Source: CAYSUS01 sp964434165 | Lineage (GTDB): Bacteria; Planctomycetota; Planctomycetia; Pirellulales; Thermoguttaceae | Direction of reading: 5' to 3' | DNA length: 64,000 nucleotides | NCBI GenBank assembly: GCA_964434165.1 | Contig: CAYSUS010000028.1 | Location: forward strand, 1-64,000 | Shown here: one piece after another, positions 34,930 to 42,438 of the stretch | How the letters are laid out: each line of letters begins with the position of its first letter | Numbering within the stretch: the first letter of the stretch is position 1 | Position numbers and translations under genes: made by a program | Notes under the pieces: generated by a model | What the model was told of the DNA's origin: nothing | What the model saw: only the letters and a program-made list of their open reading frames with translations | Database searches by the model: none

Positions 34930-34946
34930 TGGCACATCGGTTGCAT
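34930..34946 (+). promoter_or_regulatory. sigma-54 (RpoN) promoter upstream of amt
   Basis: TGGCACATCGGTTGCAT matches the sigma-54 consensus TGGCACG-N4-TTGCA at all but one position, with the -24 GG and -12 GC separated by exactly 10 bases. It lies about 150 bases before the amt start. Nitrogen control of amt-PII genes by RpoN with an NtrC-type activator is well established in other bacteria, which makes this element credible. No obvious activator site was identified. Confidence 0.7.
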
Positions 34947-35097
34947 CCCGTCGTCGGCGAGTGATTCTGGCTTTCGGCGTGCGGTCCGGGGCGGACTGTC
35001 CGCGGACCGGCCATCGATCGAGCGCCTGCCGCTCCGCGCGCCGCGCCGGCTTCGCCCTGTCAAACCACGTTCGCAGATACGTAGCAAGAGGACCGAG

Positions 35098-36591
35098 ATG
35101 AGAGTGCCTACCTCCACGACCTCCCTGGGCCCCTGGCTGCTGGGAATGGCGATCGTCGGGGCCGGTCTTTGGGTCGCCGGACCGGCCTCGGCGCACGCGT
35201 CGCCCAAACCGTTCGACTCCATGAGCCTGGAAGAGAAGGTCGACGTCCTGGCGGCCTCCGCCATCGAGCTGGATGACGAGGACGGAACGGTCGCCAACAG
35301 CAGCCTCTACACCGACTCCAACGCCCTCTGGACCTGCCTGGCCGCGTTCCTGGTGTTCTTCATGCAAGCCGGGTTCGCCATGGTCGAGTCCGGTTTCACC
35401 CGGGCGAAAAACGCCTGCAATATCCTCATGAAGAACCTGATGGACTTCTCCATCGGCAGCCTGACCTTCTGGCTCGTGGGCTTCGGCTTGATGTTCGGCG
35501 CCACGAGCACCGGGCTGTTCGGAACGACGAACTTCTTCTACGACGCAGGCGACAACAACTTCAACTGGGCGTTCCTGATCTTCCAGACCGTGTTCTGCGC
35601 CACCGCCGCCACGATCGTCAGCGGGGCCATGGCCGAGCGGACCAAGTTCGTCGGCTACCTGGCCTACACGATCCTGATTACCGTGATCGTGTACCCGATC
35701 TTCGGAAGCTGGGCCTGGGGCGGACTGCTCGACGGCGGCGGATGGCTGGAGGAGCTGGGTTTCCTCGACTTCGCCGGCTCCACGGTCGTCCACTCGATCG
35801 GAGGCTGGTGCGCCCTGGCCGGGGCGCTCGTCCTCGGCCCGCGGATCGGCAAGTACAAGGGCAACCAGACCAACCCCATCCCCGGACACAACATCCCCCT
35901 GGCCGCTCTCGGCGTGTTCATCTTGTGGCTGGGCTGGTTCGGGTTCAACCCGGGCAGCACCACCGCCGTGGGCGGCGGAAGCTTCGCCTACATCGCAGTG
36001 ACCACGAACCTTGCCGCCGCGGCCGGGGCCGTGGTCGCCATGTTCACCTCGTGGATCGCCTTCAAGAAACCGGATCCCTCGTTCAGTCTCAACGGCGCCC
36101 TGGCCGGATTGGTGGCCATCACGGCCGGGTGCGACTGCCTGCCCGCGCACTACGCGGCCCTGACCGGCGCGATCGCCGGGGCCATCGTGGTCCTCTCGTG
36201 CGTGGCCTTCGACCGCATCCGGATCGACGACCCGGTGGGGGCGATCTCGGTGCACGGCGTGTGCGGGGCCTGGGGCACGCTGGCGGTCGGGCTGTTCGCC
36301 AAGGAAGTGGGACTGCTCGCAGGCGGCGGGGCCGGCCAACTCGTCACCCAGGCGATCGGCGTGGCCGCGGCCTTCGCGTGGGCCTTCCCCGTGAGCATGG
36401 GCATCTTCCTGGCCATCAAGTACACGATCGGGCTCCGCGTGAGTCCGGAAGAGGAAATCGAAGGACTCGACCTCACCGAGCACGGCATGTACGCCTACCC
36501 GCCCTCGTTCGTGGCGGGCGTGCCCGCCGTGCCGGGCGAGATGGCGACCGCGCCGCGGCCGAAGCCGGCGGTTGCCGTGGAAGCGGGTTAG
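35098..36591 (+). CDS. amt: ammonium transporter Amt
   Basis: Amt/MEP/Rh channels take up ammonium; trimeric, inner membrane. The 497-residue protein begins with a signal-like segment (LLGMAIVGAGLWVAGPASA), then a soluble stretch, then the eleven-helix core starting about residue 80 (LWTCLAAFLVFFMQAGFAMVESG). The twin pore histidines are present: VVHSIGGW near residue 230 and ISVHGVCGAWGT near residue 384. GFNPGSTTA and the phenylalanine-gate region are also normal. The C-terminal tail (about 50 residues) carries the segment that PII proteins contact (EEEIEGLDLTEHGMYAYP). A PII gene follows in the same direction after 312 bases. A sigma-54 promoter upstream suggests induction under nitrogen limitation. 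Confidence 0.96.
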   Translation: MRVPTSTTSLGPWLLGMAIVGAGLWVAGPASAHASPKPFDSMSLEEKVDVLAASAIELDDEDGTVANSSLYTDSNALWTCLAAFLVFFMQAGFAMVESGFTRAKNACNILMKNLMDFSIGSLTFWLVGFGLMFGATSTGLFGTTNFFYDAGDNNFNWAFLIFQTVFCATAATIVSGAMAERTKFVGYLAYTILITVIVYPIFGSWAWGGLLDGGGWLEELGFLDFAGSTVVHSIGGWCALAGALVLGPRIGKYKGNQTNPIPGHNIPLAALGVFILWLGWFGFNPGSTTAVGGGSFAYIAVTTNLAAAAGAVVAMFTSWIAFKKPDPSFSLNGALAGLVAITAGCDCLPAHYAALTGAIAGAIVVLSCVAFDRIRIDDPVGAISVHGVCGAWGTLAVGLFAKEVGLLAGGGAGQLVTQAIGVAAAFAWAFPVSMGIFLAIKYTIGLRVSPEEEIEGLDLTEHGMYAYPPSFVAGVPAVPGEMATAPRPKPAVAVEAG

Positions 36592-36641
36592 ACGTGTGGA
36601 ATTCCCCGTGGGGAGCCGGTCGCCCCGCGGTTTGACCGGGC

Positions 36642-36757
36642 CGGCGGGAGTCGTCCTGCTACGAGGATTCGTCCTCCGCGCAGGCGGCTCCCGCCGAACT
36701 CCCCGGCCTCTACGCACGCCTTCCAGCCGGGGCCGTGCTCCGACGCACGGCCCCGGC
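36642..36757. other. two strong hairpins in the amt-PII gap
   Basis: The 312-base gap after amt holds two GC-rich inverted repeats. The first pairs CGGCGGGAG (36642-36650) with CTCCCGCCG (36688-36696). The second is a 13-base perfect stem GCCGGGGCCGTGC / GCACGGCCCCGGC (36726-36757, 6-base loop). Neither has a T-run. They could attenuate read-through from amt into the PII gene or protect the amt mRNA end. Confidence 0.5.
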
Positions 36758-36903
36758 CGTCTTGAGGGCGGGCGTTCCACGCGATAGGATGGCCGCAAGA
36801 CTCGTGTCGAGGCAGGCTGACCCCCGCCCGCTCGTCGCGCAGGGGAACGAGTCTGGGAAGCCAGAACGGCTAACGCAACCGCACGCTCCAAGAGCCCGCC
36901 GTC

Positions 36904-37251
36904 ATGAAGCTGATCGTCGCCATCGTGCAGCCCAACCGCCTGGAGGCGATCAAGACCGCCCTGGCCGAGGTCGAAGTCTTCCGGCTGACGGTGATGGACG
37001 TGCAGGGCTTCGGGCGGCAGCGCGGCCAGACGGAGATCTACCGCGGCCACGAGTTCACGGTCGATCTGCTCCGCAAGGTGCAGTTGATGATCGCCGTGAA
37101 CGAGGAGTTCCTCCAGCCCACCATCGACGCGATTCTCAAGGGCGGTCGCACCGGCGCTTCGGGCGAGATCGGCGACGGCAAGATCTTCATCCTGCCGCTG
37201 GAGGACTGCATCCGCATCCGCACCGGCGAGCGCGGCGGCGAGGCGATCTGA
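36904..37251 (+). CDS. glnK: PII nitrogen regulatory protein with Phe at position 51
   Basis: PII proteins are trimers that bind ATP/ADP and 2-oxoglutarate and plug Amt channels or steer glutamine synthetase control. The 115-residue protein starts MKLIVAIVQPNRLEAIKTAL. The T-loop GFGRQRGQTEIYRGHEFTVD, the B-loop (TGASGEIGDGKIFI, about three residues longer than in E. coli GlnB) and the C-loop IRIRTGERG are all present. Residue 51, the tyrosine uridylylated by GlnD in proteobacteria, is Phe here; Tyr46 is kept. Uridylylation at the classic site is therefore impossible. Its position after amt supports the GlnK role. The symbol reflects this context; glnB would be an equally valid family name. 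Confidence 0.93.
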   Translation: MKLIVAIVQPNRLEAIKTALAEVEVFRLTVMDVQGFGRQRGQTEIYRGHEFTVDLLRKVQLMIAVNEEFLQPTIDAILKGGRTGASGEIGDGKIFILPLEDCIRIRTGERGGEAI

Positions 37252-37333
37252 AGCCGTGATGAACACAGAACGGTCAATTCGATGCTCAGTCCGGCTCGAG
37301 CACGTCAGTTCCTCGTCCTGAATTCGTCACTCG

Positions 37334-38413
37334 TCATTCATCGAACGGGCTCTTGCGCCGCGGCATGAAGTGGCACATCGCCACGCCGGTCAGGTAGAGA
37401 ACGACCAGCGGCAAAGCCATCAGGAACATGCTGTACGGATCGGCCGGCGTGAGGACCATGGCAATCACGAAGATCACCAGCATCGAGATCCGCCAGCTCC
37501 CCAGGTACGTCTCGACGGTGAACACGCCGATCCGCTCCAGGAACAGCATCACCAGCGGCAACTGGAAGGCCACGCCGAAGCCCAGCGGCAGGAACAACAC
37601 GAAGCTCAGCCACTCGCTGATCCGCGGGTCCGGCTCGATGCCCAGCCACCGGTTGAAGCTGAAGAGGAAGTCGAGCACCGGCGGGAACACGGCGAAGAAC
37701 GCCAGGGCCGCCCCGCCCAGGAACAGCCCCAGGCTGATGGGCAGGAACATGTGCACGTAGTACTTCTCGTGCGGATACAGCCCTGCCGCCACGAAGCTCC
37801 ATATCTGATAGAAGATCCACGGGCTGGCCAGCAGTGCTCCCACCAGGAGCGAGGCCTTCATGAAGATGATGAACGGCTCCTGGGCATTCAGGCTCGTGAT
37901 GGGGATGTGAACCGGGCGCCAGATGAACACCGGGAGCAGCTCCTCGCGGTTCACCTCAATGGGGCGGGAAGACGCGCCGCTCGACTCCGCGCTCTCCTTC
38001 GGGGTCTTCTCGGGCAGAGGAAAGTCCTTCAACTGCTCCGGAAACCGGGCCTTCAGTGCCGGCAGCATCTCCTCGGGCTGGACATACACCTGCTCCGGGA
38101 TGAGCTTCTCCTTCTTGACCAGGTGCTTGAGCTCGGCCGGGTTCGCGGGTAAGGCCATCCCCTGGTTCTGGAGCTCTTCGAGCTTCTTCTCCGCGTCTCG
38201 GAGCGACTTGTCTTCCTGGTAGTCCTCCAAGGCGTTCTTAAGCGGGAGCTTGATGAACTGGACCACCTGGTTGCCCACGAACAGCCCCACGACGAAACCC
38301 GCCACCAGCCCGACCAGCGACCGAAAAAGGCAGCCGCGGAGTTCTTCGAGGTGCTCCCCGAAGGTCATGGTCGAGCTCTTGAAGAGGTCTTCGTCGTATT
38401 CGCGGCGGGGCAT
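37334..38413 (-). CDS. tatC: Sec-independent protein translocase TatC with large loop insertion
   Basis: TatC is the receptor for twin-arginine signal peptides on folded export substrates. The 359-residue protein has the cytoplasmic start TFGEHLEELRGCLFRSLV, six hydrophobic segments, the conserved FIIFMKASLLVGALLASPWIFYQIWSFV and ALYP-like AGLYPHEKYY, and the closing ADPYSMFLMALPLVVLYL. The first periplasmic loop, normally short, carries roughly 100 extra, highly charged residues at about 60-165 (DYQEDKSLRDAEKKLEELQNQ and PEKTPKESAESSGASS). The core motifs are untouched. No tatA/tatB gene is adjacent. The role of the insertion is not known. Confidence 0.93.
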   Translation of the reverse strand: MPRREYDEDLFKSSTMTFGEHLEELRGCLFRSLVGLVAGFVVGLFVGNQVVQFIKLPLKNALEDYQEDKSLRDAEKKLEELQNQGMALPANPAELKHLVKKEKLIPEQVYVQPEEMLPALKARFPEQLKDFPLPEKTPKESAESSGASSRPIEVNREELLPVFIWRPVHIPITSLNAQEPFIIFMKASLLVGALLASPWIFYQIWSFVAAGLYPHEKYYVHMFLPISLGLFLGGAALAFFAVFPPVLDFLFSFNRWLGIEPDPRISEWLSFVLFLPLGFGVAFQLPLVMLFLERIGVFTVETYLGSWRISMLVIFVIAMVLTPADPYSMFLMALPLVVLYLTGVAMCHFMPRRKSPFDE

Positions 38414-38471
38414 GGGCGGGCTCGGGACGGCGTCCTGATAGCCGACTCGTGAATCAGCGGCGTGAACCCCC

Positions 38472-38477
38472 TATAAT
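38472..38477 (+). promoter_or_regulatory. possible -10 element upstream of manA
   Basis: A perfect TATAAT stands in the 190-base gap between the divergent tatC and manA starts, 126 bases before manA. The expected -35 position (GTGAAT, 17 bases upstream) is poor, so this is a weak call. Confidence 0.35.
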
Positions 38478-38602
38478 ACCACCGGATCGGCGGGGCGACA
38501 ACGAAGGCCCTCGCCGAGCGCGGTTTGCCGCGCCAGCCATGCGCTTCTCGCGGCCGCGCCCATCTTCCAGGATTGGACTTGCAGAAGGAGGCGAGCTTCC
38601 TC

Positions 38603-39613
38603 ATGACCGACCCGCTCTACCCCCTGCGCTTCCGGCCCCTCTTGCAGCGCTATCTGTGGGGGGGGAGGCGACTAGCCACGGTGCTCGACAAGCCGATCGG
38701 CGAGGAGCCTGCCGCCGAAAGCTGGGAGATCTGCGACCACGGCCAAGATCAGAGCGTGGTCGCCGCCGGAGGGCTCGAAGGCACATCGCTGCACGACTTG
38801 CTCCTCCGCTTCGGACGCGAGCTGCTCGGCCCGGTGGCGGATCGGGTGGACCTCGCTCTGCCGCCCGAGAACCCCCGCAGCCGATTCCCCTTACTCGTCA
38901 AATTCCTGGACGCGGCCAAGACCCTCTCCGTCCAGGTCCATCCCGACGACCGCCAGGCGGCCTCCCTCGAACCGCCCGATCTGGGCAAGACCGAGGCCTG
39001 GGTGGTGTTGTGCGCCGAGCCGGGCAGCCTGATCTACGCCGGCCTCGTACCCGGAACCGACCGCAGGGCGCTGGCCTCGGCCGTGGCCGAGGGCCGTTGC
39101 GAGGAGGTGTTGCACCGTTTCGAGCCCCGTCCGGGCGACTGTGTCTTCCTCCCGGCCGGCACGGTGCACGCGCTGGGGGCCGGCCTGCTGGTGGCTGAGA
39201 TCCAGCAGTCGAGCAACACGACGTTTCGCCTGTACGACTGGAACCGGCTGGGAGCGGACGGCAGGCCTCGACCGTTGCACGTGGAGCAAGCGCTGGAGGT
39301 CATCGACTTCGATCGGGGGCCCGTCGCGCCGCAAGGTCCCGCGCCCGGCGGCCCACCTGACGTGGAACGCCTGGTGAAGAGCGAGAAGTTCGTGCTCGAC
39401 CGTCGCAACCTGGCTGGACCGACGCGGGCTGGAGGAGACGGCCGCTTCCACGTCCTGCTGGTGCTGGAGGGGGAGATCCACGTGGAGGGCGATGCTGCGG
39501 AGAAGCCTCTCCGCAAGGGCGGGACCATCTTGATACCCGCCGGCTTGGACGCCGTCGAGGTCAGGCCGGCCGTTCGAACCGCCGTGATGCTGGACGCGTA
39601 CGTCGAGGCGTAA
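38603..39613 (+). CDS. manA: mannose-6-phosphate isomerase, class I
   Basis: Type I phosphomannose isomerase interconverts fructose-6-phosphate and mannose-6-phosphate with a zinc ion on a cupin fold, feeding mannose-containing polymers. The 336-residue protein is of the shorter, Bacillus-like type. It starts MTDPLYPLRF with the family's YLWGGRRL, then AESWEICDH, LVKFLDAAKTLSVQVHPDD with a zinc ligand pair, KTEAW, and VFLPAGTVHALGAGLLVAEIQQSSNTTFRLYDW, the strongest signature. The frame is open further upstream, but ATG 38603 is preceded by GGAGG at 38587. It is divergent from tatC. A palindromic repeat follows the stop. Confidence 0.94.
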   Translation: MTDPLYPLRFRPLLQRYLWGGRRLATVLDKPIGEEPAAESWEICDHGQDQSVVAAGGLEGTSLHDLLLRFGRELLGPVADRVDLALPPENPRSRFPLLVKFLDAAKTLSVQVHPDDRQAASLEPPDLGKTEAWVVLCAEPGSLIYAGLVPGTDRRALASAVAEGRCEEVLHRFEPRPGDCVFLPAGTVHALGAGLLVAEIQQSSNTTFRLYDWNRLGADGRPRPLHVEQALEVIDFDRGPVAPQGPAPGGPPDVERLVKSEKFVLDRRNLAGPTRAGGDGRFHVLLVLEGEIHVEGDAAEKPLRKGGTILIPAGLDAVEVRPAVRTAVMLDAYVEA

Positions 39614-39618
39614 GCCAA

Positions 39619-39662
39619 GGACTTCTCCCGGACTTCCGAAGTCCTGGAGACTCCGGAAGTCT
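39619..39662. repeat. intergenic palindromic repeat (TTCCGAAGTC family), copy 2
   Basis: Just after the manA stop: three near-copies of a small palindrome, GGACTTCTCC, GGACTTCCGAAGTCC and AGACTCCGGAAGTCT. The middle one is a 15-base dyad around a central C. It resembles the elements at 30412 and 57995. It could serve as a weak terminator for manA. The rest of the 323-base gap (39614-39936) contains no gene; a run at 39765 resembles a T-arm but is not a tRNA. Confidence 0.55.
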
Positions 39663-39854
39663 AACGACGGGGGCTTGCGACCAGCGCGGTTCGGTTTGCA
39701 CCGGCTTTCAGGGCGCACAAGCGCTCAAGTTTCCCACCGCAACAGAAGGCCTGGAAAAGACTTGCAGGTTCGATTCCCCATCGGCCGATGGCTCCGATGA
39801 GCTTGGGGCGGCGAGCCCGGGCGGATTCACCTTCTACCCCCGGGTTGAAGTGCC

Positions 39855-39860
39855 TATAAT
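39855..39860 (+). promoter_or_regulatory. possible -10 element for the small lipoprotein gene
   Basis: A perfect TATAAT lies 77 bases before the start at 39937. The matching -35 region (TTCTAC, 17 bases upstream) has only three consensus bases, so the call rests on the -10 alone. Confidence 0.4.
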
Positions 39861-39936
39861 CCGCCCCCCTGAAGCGCGAGCCTCGCCTCGCCCCCGGGTG
39901 AAGCCGTGCCGAACTGGCCGAGGAAAGGGCCGTTTC

Positions 39937-40209
39937 ATGCGATGCTGGTGGTTGCTTTCGGTCGCGGTGGCGATGGCCTTCTCGGCCGGATGCCAGGGCC
40001 TCGCCAGGCCCAACTGGCTGCATCCGGGCCCCGCCCAGTATCAGCAGCAGCGCGCGCACCAGTTCGATCCCTATCCTGAGAACGAGCCGGGGCCGGCCAT
40101 GGTCGGCACGCGTCCCATGGAGTTTCGCAGTCCGCCTCCCGAGGTCCAGAAGGCCCGGCCCGATCAGCTCCGCCAGCGATGGTTTCCCTGGCAGCTCGGG
40201 GGGATGTGA
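39937..40209 (+). CDS. small secreted lipoprotein
   Basis: A 90-residue protein with a type II (lipoprotein) signal peptide: MRCWWLLSVAVAMAFSAGCQG, where SAGC is the lipobox and the Cys becomes the lipid-modified first residue. The mature part is short, rich in Pro, Gln, Arg and Trp (HPGPAQYQQQRAHQFDPYPENE, RQRWFPWQLGGM), with no recognised domain. Its length and tail suggest it belongs to a planctomycete-restricted family, but I cannot name it. It is 217 bases upstream of a pseudouridine synthase gene on the same strand and has its own TATAAT-like promoter. Confidence 0.75.
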   Translation: MRCWWLLSVAVAMAFSAGCQGLARPNWLHPGPAQYQQQRAHQFDPYPENEPGPAMVGTRPMEFRSPPPEVQKARPDQLRQRWFPWQLGGM

Positions 40210-40426
40210 TCCGCCGGGGCCGCGTCGATCCGAATCGGGCACCCCCCTGAGCCGGGCCCGATCGGCCCGGCGTTCGTTTTCGCCCATGTCGGACGCCACC
40301 GGGCCGGCGCGGACGGACTTCTCGCGAACGGCCCGGCTTCCGGCCGAAGGCCCTGCTCCTGTCCAGGCCTCGGCCGTGCCGTTATGATGGCAAAGGAGCT
40401 TCCCTTTCGCGACTTGCCCCGCTGCC

Positions 40427-41290
40427 ATGCCCCATCGAAGGCCCCGAACGCGCATCCCGAACACCCGACCCAAGCCCTCCAGGTCCGCGCCACGCGCCGA
40501 CGACGAGCAGGCTGCGAAGGGCGTTCGCCTTCAGAAGGTCCTGGCCGAGGCCGGCGTGGCCAGCCGCCGCCAGTGCGAGGAGTTGATCCAGAGCGGCCGT
40601 GTCGAGATCGACCGCGAGACCGTGACCGAGCTGGGCGTGCGCGTCGATCCGGCCCGCCAGGAGATCCGTCTGGACGGCGAGGTGCTCAAACGCCATCGCC
40701 ACGTCTATTACGCGGTGAACAAGCCGGAAGGCGTGGTCTCCACCAATCGCGACCCGGCCGGTCGCCCGCGGGTGATTGACCTGGTTCCAGCGTCCTCGCA
40801 GCGGCTGTTCGCCGTGGGCCGGCTCGACCTGCACAGCGAAGGGCTGATCCTGCTGACCAACGACGGCGATCTGGCCCATCGGCTCACCCACCCGCGATTC
40901 GGCGTCGAGAAGACCTACCGCGTGTCCGTGGCCGGGGAGCCGGAGGACGAGGTGCTCGATCGGCTCCGCCGCGGCGTGTGGCTGGCCGAGGGCCGCGTCC
41001 GGGCCCGAGCGGTCACGGTCCGCGGCAGGCACAAAGGCAGCTCGGTCCTGGAGATCGTTTTGGACGAAGGGCGCAACCGCGAGATTCGCCGCATGCTGGC
41101 CCGGGTGGGCCACAAGTTGCTCCGTCTCCAGCGAATCGCCGTCGGTCCCGTGCGGCTCGGGCAGCTTCCCCCTGGGACTTGGCGGCGGCTCAGTGTCCAG
41201 GAGGTGCAGGCCCTGCGTGCCGTGGCCCACGGGAAGAAGCCGCCGAAGGGGCGAAAGCCGCGGAAGCATCCGAAGTCCCGCAGGTCGTGA
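40427..41290 (+). CDS. RsuA/RluB-family rRNA pseudouridine synthase
   Basis: Converts a uridine in 16S or 23S rRNA to pseudouridine. The 287-residue protein has a basic N-terminal extension, an S4 RNA-binding domain (VRLQKVLAEAGVASRRQCEELIQSGRVEID, about 32-95), and the catalytic domain with YYAVNKPEGVVST, the active-site Asp in GRLDLHSEGLIL, and the closing ILDEGRNREIRRML-type motif (VLDEGRNREIRRMLARVGH). A Lys/Arg-rich tail follows. The gene layout (S4 plus short catalytic domain) fits RluB or RsuA; I cannot tell which nucleotide is modified, so no symbol is given. Confidence 0.92.
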   Translation: MPHRRPRTRIPNTRPKPSRSAPRADDEQAAKGVRLQKVLAEAGVASRRQCEELIQSGRVEIDRETVTELGVRVDPARQEIRLDGEVLKRHRHVYYAVNKPEGVVSTNRDPAGRPRVIDLVPASSQRLFAVGRLDLHSEGLILLTNDGDLAHRLTHPRFGVEKTYRVSVAGEPEDEVLDRLRRGVWLAEGRVRARAVTVRGRHKGSSVLEIVLDEGRNREIRRMLARVGHKLLRLQRIAVGPVRLGQLPPGTWRRLSVQEVQALRAVAHGKKPPKGRKPRKHPKSRRS

Positions 41291-41404
41291 AGCGAGAGGC
41301 GGTCGGCAGGGACGCATCACCCACCGCGAGGTCCGCAGCGAGATCGCAGCGCAAAACCCCGGGTTGCTCGACCCTGGGATGCGCAGCGTTCTCCGCGCTC
41401 CAGG

Positions 41405-41471
41405 TTTCCGTCATTTGTCCATTCCGTCATTTGGATTTGCTTCGGATTTCGTGCTTCGGATTTCGGATTGG
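41405..41471 (+). repeat. degenerate intergenic repeat (TTTCGGATTTCG type), copy 2
   Basis: A 67-base block of degenerate ATTTCGGATTTCG words, 52 bases before the pyrK-like start. It shares its opening and ending with the block at 2702-2767 and has the same orientation. Confidence 0.6.
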
Positions 41472-41522
41472 ATCCGCCGAGCCGACGCAGTTCCCGAGCC
41501 GTGACCCCGCGGAGACGGCCCC

Positions 41523-42392
41523 ATGAATCGAGCGAGTAGCCCCCGCTATGCCGACCAGGCCTGGCATGGCACGGTCGCGATCCGCGAGAACGTCCCGCTT
41601 GCCCGCGACACGTACCGCGTGCGCCTCGAGGCCCCCGAGATCGCACGGCCGATCCTGCCGGGGCAGTTCCTCATGTTGCGGCTGCCGGGCTCGAGCGACC
41701 CGATCCTTGGCCGGCCGCTGGCCCTGTACGACGTGGTGCGCGACGAGTCCGGGGCGCCCCCGGCGATCGACATCGTCTATCTGACGCTGGGGCGCATGAC
41801 CCGGCGGCTGGCGGCGCTCGGGCCTCGCGACGCGTTGGAGGCCTGGGGGCCGCTGGGTGGCGGCTTCCCGGCCGAGCCGGCCGAGCACCTGCTCATGGTC
41901 GCCGGCGGCATCGGGCAAACACCCTTCCTGGCCCTGGCCCGCGAATACTTGGGGCTCTCCACCTACGGCGATCCGCCCCGCCACGTGCCCCGGGCGAAGC
42001 GGGTGACGCTTCTCTATGGCACGAAGACCTGGGATTACCTGGCCGGGGTCGAGGACTTCGAGCGTGCGGGCGTGGAGGTGGTGCTGAGCACCGAGGACGG
42101 ATCGGCCGGCCAGCAGGGCGTGGTCACGCAGTTGATCGAGCCGACGGTCAAGGCGTCGCCGCATGCCTGCCGCATCGTCTGCTGCGGCCCGGAGCCGATG
42201 ATGGAGGCCGCCGGGCACGTGGCCGAGCGCCTGGGGCTTCCCTGCCAGGTATCGCTGGAATCGCCGATGGCCTGCGGGCTGGGCATCTGCTTCAGCTGCG
42301 TCGCCCGCATCCGCGACGGCAAAGGGGGCTGGGACTATCGCCGCACCTGCGTCGATGGTCCGGTGTTCGACGCCAGGGACGTGGTCTGGTGA
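41523..42392 (+). CDS. pyrK: PyrK-like dihydroorotate dehydrogenase electron-transfer subunit
   Basis: PyrK passes electrons from class 1B dihydroorotate dehydrogenase (PyrD) to NAD, using FAD and a [2Fe-2S] cluster. The 289-residue protein has a ferredoxin-reductase-type FAD domain (RLEAPEIARPILPGQFLMLRL, then GRPLALYDV), an NAD domain (LLMVAGGIGQTPFLALA) and a C-terminal cysteine cluster (CGLGICFSC, then RRTCVDGPVF) in the PyrK spacing. pyrD is not adjacent, so the partner must be elsewhere. Start at ATG 41523. The stop is 46 bases from the stop of the convergent LamG gene. Other sulfide or hydrogenase reductase subunits share the fold, but the GLGICFSC-x-GPVF pattern points to PyrK. Confidence 0.88.
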   Translation: MNRASSPRYADQAWHGTVAIRENVPLARDTYRVRLEAPEIARPILPGQFLMLRLPGSSDPILGRPLALYDVVRDESGAPPAIDIVYLTLGRMTRRLAALGPRDALEAWGPLGGGFPAEPAEHLLMVAGGIGQTPFLALAREYLGLSTYGDPPRHVPRAKRVTLLYGTKTWDYLAGVEDFERAGVEVVLSTEDGSAGQQGVVTQLIEPTVKASPHACRIVCCGPEPMMEAAGHVAERLGLPCQVSLESPMACGLGICFSCVARIRDGKGGWDYRRTCVDGPVFDARDVVW

Positions 42393-42438
42393 GTGGGTGA
42401 GTGGTTTGGGGAGCGAGGGCTTTGGCGAACGGGATCGA

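Noticed and set aside
33211..37266. 1,351-residue open frame on the minus strand antisense to the porin, amt and PII genes
   Set aside because: It is the shadow of high-GC coding on the plus strand; its composition is Gly/Arg/His/Val-rich with no domain, and the plus-strand genes are unambiguous.
39755..39795. tRNA-like T-arm (GCAGGTTCGATTCCCC)
   Set aside because: No matching acceptor stem, D-arm or anticodon arm could be drawn upstream.
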